This document shows, piece after piece, positions 42,229-50,611 of a stretch of DNA of 64,000 nucleotides (positions within the stretch are counted from its first letter, which is position 1; the number at the start of each line of letters is the position of its first letter). The notes under the pieces were generated by a model that worked only from the letters and a program-made list of their open reading frames with translations, had not been told where the DNA came from and did no database searches. Origin of the DNA: Pseudobutyrivibrio sp. OR37 (GTDB taxonomy: Bacteria > Bacillota > Clostridia > Lachnospirales > Lachnospiraceae). Position numbers and translations under genes: made by a program. The stretch spans positions 62,001 through 126,000 of the forward strand of contig NZ_FOQF01000007.1 of the NCBI RefSeq assembly GCF_900113655.1, read 5' to 3'.

Positions 42229-43203
42229 TCAATGCTTCTCCCCTGCAGCGCACTTGCTGCAAGGTCTCATTGTGTCCTTCACTTCCTCATATAGCACCTT
42301 TTTAATGTTGTGCTTTATTTTGTTGCAATTTATATCACTGTGATAGGCAGTGCCGTAATCAGTGATGTAGTAAACACTGGTTTTAGCGGCTGTACTTGGC
42401 TTGCATTTTTCGCATGGGTAATACACACCTCCACCTTGATTTCTTTTGCCAGATAAATCAGCCCCTGCCACACGATGCACGCTAGGGTTCAAATAGGTGC
42501 AGTAATAATTTGTATGATAGGCCTCTCCATGGTCTGTGATATACACATACCTGCCATCCGTAGTGTTTTCAGCCTTATCATAGCCTACCCATTTTCTGCA
42601 TCTGGCTCGCTGACTTACATCAAATTTAAAATTGCCCAAAAGCCCCACCGGAAAGGTCATGGTATAGCTGGCCTTTAAATCGATATAGTTTCCCTCCACA
42701 TTAGTCTCGTAAAAATTAATGCCTACGGGGCCAAAATCTATAAATTCAATTGGTACCTTATTTTTTGCCACCTCGACACCTGCAAGGCCGATGGTGGCAA
42801 TCTCCAACGCCCCCTCCGACAATTCACCTTTAATGGTGGGCGGGTCATTTGTAGTATCTACGTCCTTCTCCGATTCCCCTTTATTCACAACGTTTCCAAG
42901 TGTCACCGCCATTGTCCTGCTGGCGTTATCAAGAGATTTTTGCATCCCTGATTCCACCTGCAAAAGCCTAAAGGTAAACATGCCAAACACCATCAGTGTA
43001 ATAAAAAGGGGCATGATGATTGCCGCCTCTATGGTATAGCTAGCCCTTTTAAAGGAGGCATAAATAGGCATCTCCTTTGAATCGTTTGGATTTGGTAAGT
43101 CAGACTTTAGAAACAACAATTTATTAGAAACAAAACTGAATAAAAACAATAATCCTAATCTATATAGGCGTTGGGGGAACCTATCATTTTTAAACTGAGA
43201 CAC
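42229..43203 (-). CDS. TadE-like protein with two Cys/His repeat modules
   Basis: The 324-residue protein has a TadE-like helix (about 52-80; RASYTIEAAIIMPLFITL) and then an extracellular part. The C-terminal 110 residues hold two copies of a module: YITDHGEAYHTNYYC with CEKC, and YITDYGTAYHSDINC with CSKC. Each has the His and Cys spacing of a zinc or heme-like metal site. GTG start at 43203 with AGGAGG 9 bases ahead. Confidence 0.78.
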   Translation of the reverse strand: MSQFKNDRFPQRLYRLGLLFLFSFVSNKLLFLKSDLPNPNDSKEMPIYASFKRASYTIEAAIIMPLFITLMVFGMFTFRLLQVESGMQKSLDNASRTMAVTLGNVVNKGESEKDVDTTNDPPTIKGELSEGALEIATIGLAGVEVAKNKVPIEFIDFGPVGINFYETNVEGNYIDLKASYTMTFPVGLLGNFKFDVSQRARCRKWVGYDKAENTTDGRYVYITDHGEAYHTNYYCTYLNPSVHRVAGADLSGKRNQGGGVYYPCEKCKPSTAAKTSVYYITDYGTAYHSDINCNKIKHNIKKVLYEEVKDTMRPCSKCAAGEKH

Positions 43204-43218
43204 CTATTTACACCTCCT

Positions 43219-44706
43219 TTAATACGTTATTTGTCGTGATTTTGATATGGTATAGCCTTCCATTCCTCCACCACTAAACAGTGATAGAAACATTTCATCC
43301 GCAGAATAATCCATAGTCACATCAGCCATAAACATCAGATTGTCGGCCTTTACATACCTATAGTCCTCCGTGGCATTTAGTGCATTTTCCATAACATCGC
43401 AGGCCCTCATGCCCAGGGTGCTGGTGCTATGAACAGCCAGCAAGCCTATCAGATATTTTTCATAGCTGACTCCTCCCTTGCATTGCTTCGCTTTGCAATT
43501 CACATTTAAAAACGATGACAAATGCATTACATCCGAAGTCCACTGATTTTTATTTTTCACCACGGGAACAGTGCCTCCAGATAGTAGCAGCCTCACGTCT
43601 AATACACTTTCGATGTATGCCCAGGAGGCTATCACCGCCCCTTCCACCACTGGCTCTATAGGTGGATTGAAGCTGCTTAAGGTGGCTGCCACGGATTTTG
43701 CCTGTAAGCTTAATTCGTTGCTATTGCAGATAGTTGCAAAATTGGCTGCCTCTCTGATAGCTAAAAGCTCTCCAACCACCACCGCAAGAGACTGGGCATC
43801 CGACTCCTTTCCAGCAATCAGATATTCCACCTCATATTTCATGCCTGCGTGATTTTTGTCCTGACTAAAGCTACTGTAATTTGTAAGCAGATAATCTATA
43901 AACAATGCTTTATCTGCTATGTTCTGACTATTTTCAAACTCCCCTGTACCTACCTGTAGCTTGCGATGAGAGGGCATTACACTTTTGTCCCATTCGGCTC
44001 CAGAGATTATATCCACATTAGTGACCTGAGCCAGCACACCTTTCGACAATGCCTCCTTCATCAGCTTGAAAGCGTCCAAGGGATTATCCTCAACCTCCTC
44101 CGGCTCGGTGTAATCTGCGGAAGATGTATTTGGATCATCATCCTCATCTGCGGCAGCCTTTTTCTCCTGCAATTCATTTTTTGCATTTTCTAAAGCCGAG
44201 CTTCCTTCTTCCGCCTTACTTTCCACCTGTACCTTTTCAATGCCATTCACTTTATCAAGGTGTCCTTGAATTCCATCAATTATCTGGGCCGCCATATCAT
44301 CCTTTGCGGCCTTCGTGCCCAGGAAGGCTACACCAGCACCCTTGCCATCAGTCAAAACCTGATACTGATTCACCGTAACACCAGCCGGATTAAGTCTGGC
44401 AAAGCTGCTCCCCTCCTCTATATTTGCGTTGAATTTCGCGTAATCCATTAGCCTCTGACTAAAGATTGATGGCCCGATATTTTCACTTCCGTAGCCCAAA
44501 TCGATAGCCAGAATTTTATAGTTGGCCCAAAGATATGGATTGTACTCGGAAAACCCGCTTTCCACAGCCATGTCCAAATACTCCTGACCAAAATCATTCA
44601 GCTCGTAAACTCTTATGCACTCGCTCATTGTAAAAATCAGCGTCATCACTACCACCAGAATCAAGGCGAAAAACACCGTAAGGCTTCCCTTTAATTTATA
44701 AATCAA
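43219..44706 (-). CDS. DUF5702-like Tad pilus assembly protein
   Basis: A 495-residue protein with an N-terminal membrane helix (KGSLTVFFALILVVVMTLIF) and a large extracellular part with acidic low-complexity (about 175-210). It resembles the DUF5702/TadG-like proteins that follow the pilin gene in Lachnospiraceae Tad loci. The start is TTG at 44706 with AGGAGAG 4 bases ahead, overlapping the stop of the truncated pilin gene, so translation was probably coupled to it. Confidence 0.8.
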   Translation of the reverse strand: MIYKLKGSLTVFFALILVVVMTLIFTMSECIRVYELNDFGQEYLDMAVESGFSEYNPYLWANYKILAIDLGYGSENIGPSIFSQRLMDYAKFNANIEEGSSFARLNPAGVTVNQYQVLTDGKGAGVAFLGTKAAKDDMAAQIIDGIQGHLDKVNGIEKVQVESKAEEGSSALENAKNELQEKKAAADEDDDPNTSSADYTEPEEVEDNPLDAFKLMKEALSKGVLAQVTNVDIISGAEWDKSVMPSHRKLQVGTGEFENSQNIADKALFIDYLLTNYSSFSQDKNHAGMKYEVEYLIAGKESDAQSLAVVVGELLAIREAANFATICNSNELSLQAKSVAATLSSFNPPIEPVVEGAVIASWAYIESVLDVRLLLSGGTVPVVKNKNQWTSDVMHLSSFLNVNCKAKQCKGGVSYEKYLIGLLAVHSTSTLGMRACDVMENALNATEDYRYVKADNLMFMADVTMDYSADEMFLSLFSGGGMEGYTISKSRQITY

Positions 44707-44835
44707 TATACTCTCCTAGCCTGTGAGTTAATCTGGTTGAAAATGTTGTTTACCAGACTGTTTAACTGATTCTTAAAAATTATTACAAGGCCGATTAATA
44801 CAACCAAAATCAAAATGGCTTCAGAACAAGGTTTT
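44703..44835 (-). pseudogene. Pilin-like small Tad gene, 5' end lost at the island boundary
   Basis: The frame reads EAILILVVLIGLVIIFKNQL, then NSLVNNIFNQINSQARRVY and TGA. This is the C-terminal half of the small Flp-pilin/holin-like protein that precedes DUF5702 genes in Tad loci. Upstream, the frame meets the repeats at 44836 and a TAG, with no start codon. The first half of the gene was removed or displaced by the inserted island. Confidence 0.75.
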
Positions 44836-44920
44836 TGATTCTACTCTGCTTTTCACTAAAAGTAATAATGTAATAATGTTCTACTTTGCTTTTCACTATA
44901 TTCTATTTTGCTTTTCACTT
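44836..44920. mobile_element. Island boundary with three 20-bp terminal direct repeats
   Basis: TTCTACTCTGCTTTTCACTA (44839-44858), TTCTACTTTGCTTTTCACTA (44879-44898) and TTCTATTTTGCTTTTCACTT (44901-44920) begin right at the point where the pilin gene is cut. The boundary has TG at 44836. IS21-, Tn7- and Mu-type elements carry such repeated transposase sites at TG...CA ends. No matching opposite end was found in this window. Confidence 0.65.
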
Positions 44921-44929
44921 GTAATTAAT

Positions 44930-44960
44930 AAAAAAGGATACACATCATTGTGTACCCTTT
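44930..44960 (-). terminator. Terminator of the six-gene recombinase module
   Basis: AAAGGGTACACA/TGTGTATCCTTT stem with a four-base loop, followed by T residues on the minus strand, immediately past the stop of the IstA-like gene. Confidence 0.75.
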
Positions 44961-46349
44961 CTATACCTTGTCTAATTGATTCATTGCTATTTTAATAGCC
45001 CTATATGAAGAGATTATATTTTTACTTAAAATATATGAGCTTGCATCTTCGATTTTGTTATTAGTTTCTGCCGTACCATCAACTAGATTTATTATAGACA
45101 TGCATTCACGATAAGCTTGTTGCTCATATTTAGGTCTATCCAAAATATTTTCTATTATTATACTTGTACAAGAACCTATAAATTTTGCCTGATTAATGAA
45201 ATAATTTCTATTTATTTTTATTTTATCGTTGTTTGTTGGTAGATGACTTTCATCTGTGATATATTTCCCTTTACCAACGCTTCTGTAATGAGATGCTATA
45301 AAAATTCTACCATTAAATAAGTCAATTTTATCCTCAAATATATGTATTTCCAACTTAGTACCAATATACTGCCACGGAGCTGAATAATAGTTGTCTTCGA
45401 AATTTATATGACTATCATATTCCACTTTTATCTTTTTTATTTTAAATATTTCAAACATATAACTTGGCAAATTAGCTAAGCTATCTTTTTCATATTCAAC
45501 AAAAATTTCATATAGGGAGCGTCCATTATTTATATCCTTAATCGCATTTACACTCTTAAGTAATTGCTCATTATATAATGCTATATTATTTTGATAGAAA
45601 TCATTATTCTTTTTTACAATAAAATTTGCACTCTGTAGCAATCCTTTCATTTTTGATAATGATATATACGATACTTCTAAGCTGTAGAATTCTCTCATTC
45701 TTTCAAACATAACATCATTTGTAGTATTGCTTTTTGTAGTTATTATTTTACATGGTAAGCCATCAACAAAAGTAAACAAATCATTAAGAGCATTTATTAA
45801 CGAGTATACCGAATTGTCTTCATATGCTTGAATATAACAATACTTAGAATATTGAAAGAACGCTATAAAATAATAGATACTATCAGTTTTTTCTTCATCA
45901 TCAAATTTTGTTGTTTCTGGCAACCAACACACCAATACTGATTCACCTGGAAGACCATTAACTGCCTTATTAATATCGTTTACGTCTTTAAAATATTTGC
46001 AAAAAGAAGCATATTTATAATACGCTACCCCATCATTTATGCACTCTTTAACATATTCTTCCCAACATTCTTTGAAGCTTTTTTGTTCGTAAAAAAGCTT
46101 ACAACTTATCGCCGACTTATCAGGAAGACGCTTGCCAGTTTCTGTATATTCATTTAAACCAAACAGTTCAATCATAAAATCTTCATCACTCATACCAAGT
46201 AATTGTGTTTCTCGATTTTGTGCCATTTTCAGTGTTTTTCGTATCGTAGGATACGTAGTCCCGACAATTTCAGCGATTTTACTTCTGTTAATTCCAGAGT
46301 CATTTAATTCTATTATTTTTTTATAAGCCTTTGCATTTAGCTTACTCAT
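44961..46349 (-). CDS. IS21 IstA-like protein lacking the DDE catalytic residues
   Basis: The 462 residues follow the IstA layout: N-terminal HTH (about 8-42, SGINRSKIAEIVGTTYPTI), an RNase H-like middle and the Mu-type C-terminal DNA-binding barrel (about 325-355, NYYSAPWQYIGTKLEIHIFE). The usual V-D-W of the core is VCW here (Cys141), the Y-D-N site is TTKSN (about 205), and the final Glu position reads GLLQS (about 240). All three acidic residues are therefore missing and DNA cleavage is not expected. It may bind the terminal repeats just downstream of its gene. It is last in a six-gene operon. Confidence 0.72.
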   Translation of the reverse strand: MSKLNAKAYKKIIELNDSGINRSKIAEIVGTTYPTIRKTLKMAQNRETQLLGMSDEDFMIELFGLNEYTETGKRLPDKSAISCKLFYEQKSFKECWEEYVKECINDGVAYYKYASFCKYFKDVNDINKAVNGLPGESVLVCWLPETTKFDDEEKTDSIYYFIAFFQYSKYCYIQAYEDNSVYSLINALNDLFTFVDGLPCKIITTKSNTTNDVMFERMREFYSLEVSYISLSKMKGLLQSANFIVKKNNDFYQNNIALYNEQLLKSVNAIKDINNGRSLYEIFVEYEKDSLANLPSYMFEIFKIKKIKVEYDSHINFEDNYYSAPWQYIGTKLEIHIFEDKIDLFNGRIFIASHYRSVGKGKYITDESHLPTNNDKIKINRNYFINQAKFIGSCTSIIIENILDRPKYEQQAYRECMSIINLVDGTAETNNKIEDASSYILSKNIISSYRAIKIAMNQLDKV

Positions 46350-46352
46350 ATT

Positions 46353-48098
46353 TTATCCTCTTTTTGCCACAATATATGGAATATCTGGTAATTCTATCTC
46401 GTCATATTCTATATTACCATCATTACAGATTTCACATTTAGGGTGTTTGTTAACAATATCAATTATTCTATGATATTTTACAGCACCGCAATATGGACAA
46501 CTAACACGTATCTTCTTCTTTGATATACATGGTTCATTTCTTAGCATATTAAGCGTCTCTTCATCTGATTCATCTATATACAATTCTAAAAACGCATCAG
46601 CTTCTAATGCTCTCTGAACTTGAGATTTTATAATTTGATTGCGTGTTCTTGCAGTAATTTCATGCTTTTTTAAATCAAGCATTTCAATCACAACCTTGTA
46701 TGGCTCAATATCGTTATAATCCCTCATCTTCCAGTATTGCTTTATTGATTCTACTGAGTGCCTTGGATGCTGCTCCTTACTTTCTGGCCTTGTATAATAT
46801 TTCTCCTTAATATCGTCATACGATAGCTTTTCATGAAAATATAATTTGTATGTATTCTCAATTGATTTTTTTTTCGCCTTTAAGCTTAATTCATTTATAT
46901 CATCCAGTGCTCTCATAATTTCATTTTGCAAATCATATACTTTATCATGATTTCGGTCGTTTATTTGATATTTTTTTTTATAATAATCCTCTAATGCATA
47001 TAGCGCATAGCTAAAATCAGAGTTCATATAAAATATGTTTTGCAACCTTTTTAATTCTAATTCTTTTTCATGATACAATCTGTTATAATTGAACGCTGGT
47101 AAATAACTGCCTCTATATTCTTCTTCCCATTTTGAAAGTTCTTCTAAGGAGTTTATTCTTGATATTTCTTCAAGTATTTCTTTATCAATTAACGAACTAA
47201 TTCTATGAGTAAAGATAGCATGCTCAATTCCCTTTAACTCCTCTTCTCGGTATTTTACTTCAAAAAATATTGCTGCTCTTACTTCAGAAATATGATTAAG
47301 TTCTGACCGTTTCTTTTCCCCCTCCTGTAGTTCTTTTTTTAATGATGCAATATCTTTTTCTATTTGATTCTTTCCCATTTGAATCTGTTCTGCTTTACTG
47401 TATACCTCATCAAATCTTGGATATTCTAGGCCTGCGATGAACAAATCTATTGCATCGTCACGTTCTCTCTCCATGTCTTCTATTTTTTTTCTCAACTCAC
47501 TATACGCCACAAAATCTTCGCTTGAAAGATTACTAGTTTTAAAGTAGTAATCATCAAATATATGTGTATTTTTAAGGATTGATAATGGTATTCCAGCTTC
47601 AAACAACACTAATTCAATACATTTTCCATTCTTTATTTCTCGTTCCAAATAACTGTAAAATGCATTTTTAAATGCAATCGCATTCTTAGTCAACCCCTCA
47701 ACATAGTGACTCTCATATATTGTTTCATACTCCACATTAGTTAATTCAAAATCAAGAAATATGCATCTAGTTTCTTGCTCTAAATTTATATATTTGGGTT
47801 CAGAATTGACACTTGCTTTTTTTATTATATTTTCAACCTTTCGGTTAATATCTCTATAATACCGCTTAAGACTTCGATTTACATAATCTACTCTAGAATC
47901 ATACCCAAGTCCACTTGCTAACTCTTGTAACTCCTCAAAAGTTATTTGCTTTGAACCATATTTATCGAAAACAACCTTCGTGAATTCATCTGTAAAAGAA
48001 AAGACATCGCTTCCTATATGCTTTGTATAATAGTTACTCTTTATTTTTTCAATATCTATCTTTTTTATAAGCACATTAAAATAATTATACTTAATCAT
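46353..48098 (-). CDS. Large coiled-coil protein with C-terminal zinc finger, unknown family
   Basis: The 581-residue protein has long charged helices (about 200-420) and a C-terminal CPYCG...CEICN zinc finger (about 535-562), a type often found in nucleic-acid-binding proteins. A segment near 440 (YDDIKEKYYTRPESK) could be an HTH. The gene lies 3 bases from the IstA-like gene and overlaps the coiled-coil gene by 8 bases, so it belongs to the same module. A target-selection role like TniQ/TnsD is possible but not shown. Confidence 0.6.
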   Translation of the reverse strand: MIKYNYFNVLIKKIDIEKIKSNYYTKHIGSDVFSFTDEFTKVVFDKYGSKQITFEELQELASGLGYDSRVDYVNRSLKRYYRDINRKVENIIKKASVNSEPKYINLEQETRCIFLDFELTNVEYETIYESHYVEGLTKNAIAFKNAFYSYLEREIKNGKCIELVLFEAGIPLSILKNTHIFDDYYFKTSNLSSEDFVAYSELRKKIEDMERERDDAIDLFIAGLEYPRFDEVYSKAEQIQMGKNQIEKDIASLKKELQEGEKKRSELNHISEVRAAIFFEVKYREEELKGIEHAIFTHRISSLIDKEILEEISRINSLEELSKWEEEYRGSYLPAFNYNRLYHEKELELKRLQNIFYMNSDFSYALYALEDYYKKKYQINDRNHDKVYDLQNEIMRALDDINELSLKAKKKSIENTYKLYFHEKLSYDDIKEKYYTRPESKEQHPRHSVESIKQYWKMRDYNDIEPYKVVIEMLDLKKHEITARTRNQIIKSQVQRALEADAFLELYIDESDEETLNMLRNEPCISKKKIRVSCPYCGAVKYHRIIDIVNKHPKCEICNDGNIEYDEIELPDIPYIVAKRG

Positions 48099-48942
48099 CT
48101 AAATCCCCAATATTTGCAAATTTTTCTGCCCATTTCTTTCTAAATTCGACTGGTTCTATATTTGCTTCTTCAATATTATCTTCAACTTCTGCTATTCTGT
48201 CCGGTGTTTCAAGAACCTTAATTGCTATCGAATCATAGTTCAAAAAGAAATCTTTCATTTTCTCATATGCATTTCCATCTACACCTAGTTTTAACTTTTT
48301 CGCTTCTTCTGAACATGAATAATCTGGTTCAGTTTGCAAAAAGCCTATCTCAACAAAATGATCCAACATAGCTGCGTATAAAAGATTATTATTTATATAT
48401 TTCAGGTATTTACCTTCCATTCGTTTAAGCGAATTATTTTCTTTTATTTGTTCTTTTAATTCGTTATTTATCTCTTTATTCTGAAATTCCAAAGTGTCAA
48501 TGTGCGCTTTTTTTAGCTCAATATCTGTTTCTGCAGTTTTTACTTCATTAGATAGTTTTTGATTTGCTTTGATTAACATATTATTAGCTTCACGTAATCG
48601 TTCAAGTTCATCACTAATCTCAACCAATGCTTTTCTGAAGTCCTTCCCATTTTTACATCTTTGCATAATCGTTTCGATATCTAATGTACTTTCCAAAAGA
48701 TGCTCCTCTACACCATTTTCGGATATATATCGAGTACGGAGCTCTTCATTATACCTTTCAATAAAGTCTTTGATCTCTTTATTGTTACGAAAGTCATATG
48801 CTTGTAATCCATATGCATCCGCATATTTCAAACGGCAGTGCTCTGCTATTTTGGTAACTACTAATTTCCCCGGGTTATCAAAATCATCCACATACCTCTG
48901 TATAAAACTCATCAGTTCGCTCTTCGTAAATTTCTGTTTCAT
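48091..48942 (-). CDS. TnpC-like coiled-coil DNA-binding protein
   Basis: A 283-residue protein: an N-terminal region that may be an HTH (KSELMSFIQRYVDDFDNPGK, then LVVTKIAEHC), then a heptad-rich coiled coil (about 105-175). This is the layout of Tn554 TnpC-type accessory proteins. It overlaps the adjacent recombinase gene by 59 bases in another frame, an unusually long overlap that implies strong coupling. Confidence 0.6.
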   Translation of the reverse strand: MKQKFTKSELMSFIQRYVDDFDNPGKLVVTKIAEHCRLKYADAYGLQAYDFRNNKEIKDFIERYNEELRTRYISENGVEEHLLESTLDIETIMQRCKNGKDFRKALVEISDELERLREANNMLIKANQKLSNEVKTAETDIELKKAHIDTLEFQNKEINNELKEQIKENNSLKRMEGKYLKYINNNLLYAAMLDHFVEIGFLQTEPDYSCSEEAKKLKLGVDGNAYEKMKDFFLNYDSIAIKVLETPDRIAEVEDNIEEANIEPVEFRKKWAEKFANIGDLDD

Positions 48943-50608
48943 CTTCCCTCACCAATCTCTTCCAACAAACCAATGACAGATTATTCATATCACTTTGTAA
49001 TTCTGCCATTCTTTGCTGCATCGATATAATTTCGTTCTCTGTTTCTGCATTCTTCAATAATTTAATAACAAAATCTATTTCATCATCTACTTTTTTCGAA
49101 ATATCTTTTTCATTTTCATTGAGATTTACATTCACCTTACAATATTTACAATTTCTACATTCACCATCAACCGATACACAATCTCCACCATCACCACTAA
49201 TAAATTTTTTTGAATAACATAATCCTTCATCCACCTCTATATAGTCCTTTTCCTCTGTAATTAGCGCAAAAGATGGCTTTACAAAATCTACAGCTTGTGA
49301 ATAATTTGCTCTATTCTTAGATTTATCATAGTAATATTTTGTTGCACATTTAACTACCTTACTGATTGCTTTATAATAATTAGCAGACATTGCCATATCT
49401 GCATGCCCCGCAAATTCCATTATTGTCATTGGAGAACACCCCCTCAAAATCAGATTAGTCATAGCAAGATGCCTTGTATCTTTGAGGCGTATAAGCATTA
49501 TCTCATCAGACATTAAGTAGCAATCGCTTTCGTTTCCATTTTCTGTTCTTATTCTATTCCCACGAGGAATTACAGAATAATTCAATCTATCACATATAAT
49601 TTCTTCGTAAAATGAATGTAAAAGTTTATTCATATTACGATTTCCAAAACTTGTATTTTGACACTTTTTCCCTTTCACTTTGCCACTTTTTTCTTTCAGA
49701 AATTGTAACGAAAATAGTTCATCATATGGATGCGCGTAATCTTTGGTTCGCTCTCGATAATCATTAATCAAATCATAAGTAAACTTATTTATTTCATATT
49801 TATCAAAATAATAGTCTTTGCTCTTTTTGTATGTAAATACAGAAACTGAACTTCCCTTCATCCTAGTTCGTCGAACAATAATATAATATTTGCCATCTAA
49901 TTCTTCGATACAATCTTTGATAACAATAGAGAACTCCGTTGGTCTTTGTGGAATTATCGTCGTTGTGTTCCAATATATGAACAAAGGATAATATATATCT
50001 TTTTCTCTTTCAGTCGCTGTTGCCCAAAATGTATTTATAATTTCATGGAATTTAAAATATGTTTCAAAATCACACATTTCCATAGGTTGATTAGTCTTTC
50101 TGCGTTCTCTCGCAATCTCATTCTTATAAATACATATTTTTTCTAAACTTTTAATATATATAGATTCATAGTTATGAAATAACTTAACAAATTCGATTAC
50201 ATAGATAATCACCATTGGAGCTAGCTTGTTTGAACTTTCCGTAATTTGTTTAAATCCATAACTATTCTTATACTCTCTCACTATAGCGCTTATTAATGCT
50301 TGAATATTTTTCAACTGTGTTACCCCCAGTCTCATACCAGCATAGATTTTTAAGCACTTAATAAAATATGGATAGTTCTTGCATATTTTACGTATTTCAA
50401 GTTCATTTTGCTTAAATTTTATATATGATTCCGACTCCTGATTTGTCGCCACCCACTCATCATCATCATAATTTTCATTTAAAAACACATTTTCTCTTCT
50501 GTATTTTTGAAATTTATTCCTAGCATATTCTTCCATCTGAGGTGTGAACTCAGTTACTGGAATACGCTTTGATAGTGTTTCTGATATAGGTACTTCCATT
50601 GTCAACAT
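48884..50608 (-). CDS. Tyrosine recombinase-like protein, TnpB type, with C-terminal zinc motif
   Basis: A 574-residue tyrosine recombinase. Catalytic Arg I sits in IIPQRPTEFSI, a Lys in RTRMKGSSV, box II in KDTRHLAMTNLIL (the first His of HxxR is Lys), GH in FAGHADMA, and the nucleophile Tyr in SANYYKAI. A C-terminal Cys cluster (CRNCKYC) follows, as in Tn554-type recombinases. It is four bases from the next recombinase gene and overlaps the TnpC-like gene. Confidence 0.78.
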   Translation of the reverse strand: MLTMEVPISETLSKRIPVTEFTPQMEEYARNKFQKYRRENVFLNENYDDDEWVATNQESESYIKFKQNELEIRKICKNYPYFIKCLKIYAGMRLGVTQLKNIQALISAIVREYKNSYGFKQITESSNKLAPMVIIYVIEFVKLFHNYESIYIKSLEKICIYKNEIARERRKTNQPMEMCDFETYFKFHEIINTFWATATEREKDIYYPLFIYWNTTTIIPQRPTEFSIVIKDCIEELDGKYYIIVRRTRMKGSSVSVFTYKKSKDYYFDKYEINKFTYDLINDYRERTKDYAHPYDELFSLQFLKEKSGKVKGKKCQNTSFGNRNMNKLLHSFYEEIICDRLNYSVIPRGNRIRTENGNESDCYLMSDEIMLIRLKDTRHLAMTNLILRGCSPMTIMEFAGHADMAMSANYYKAISKVVKCATKYYYDKSKNRANYSQAVDFVKPSFALITEEKDYIEVDEGLCYSKKFISGDGGDCVSVDGECRNCKYCKVNVNLNENEKDISKKVDDEIDFVIKLLKNAETENEIISMQQRMAELQSDMNNLSLVCWKRLVREDETEIYEERTDEFYTEVCG

Positions 50609-50611
50609 ATA

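Noticed and set aside
44961-46349. Ordinary active IS21 element
   Set aside because: All DDE residues are replaced and there is no istB ATPase gene downstream.
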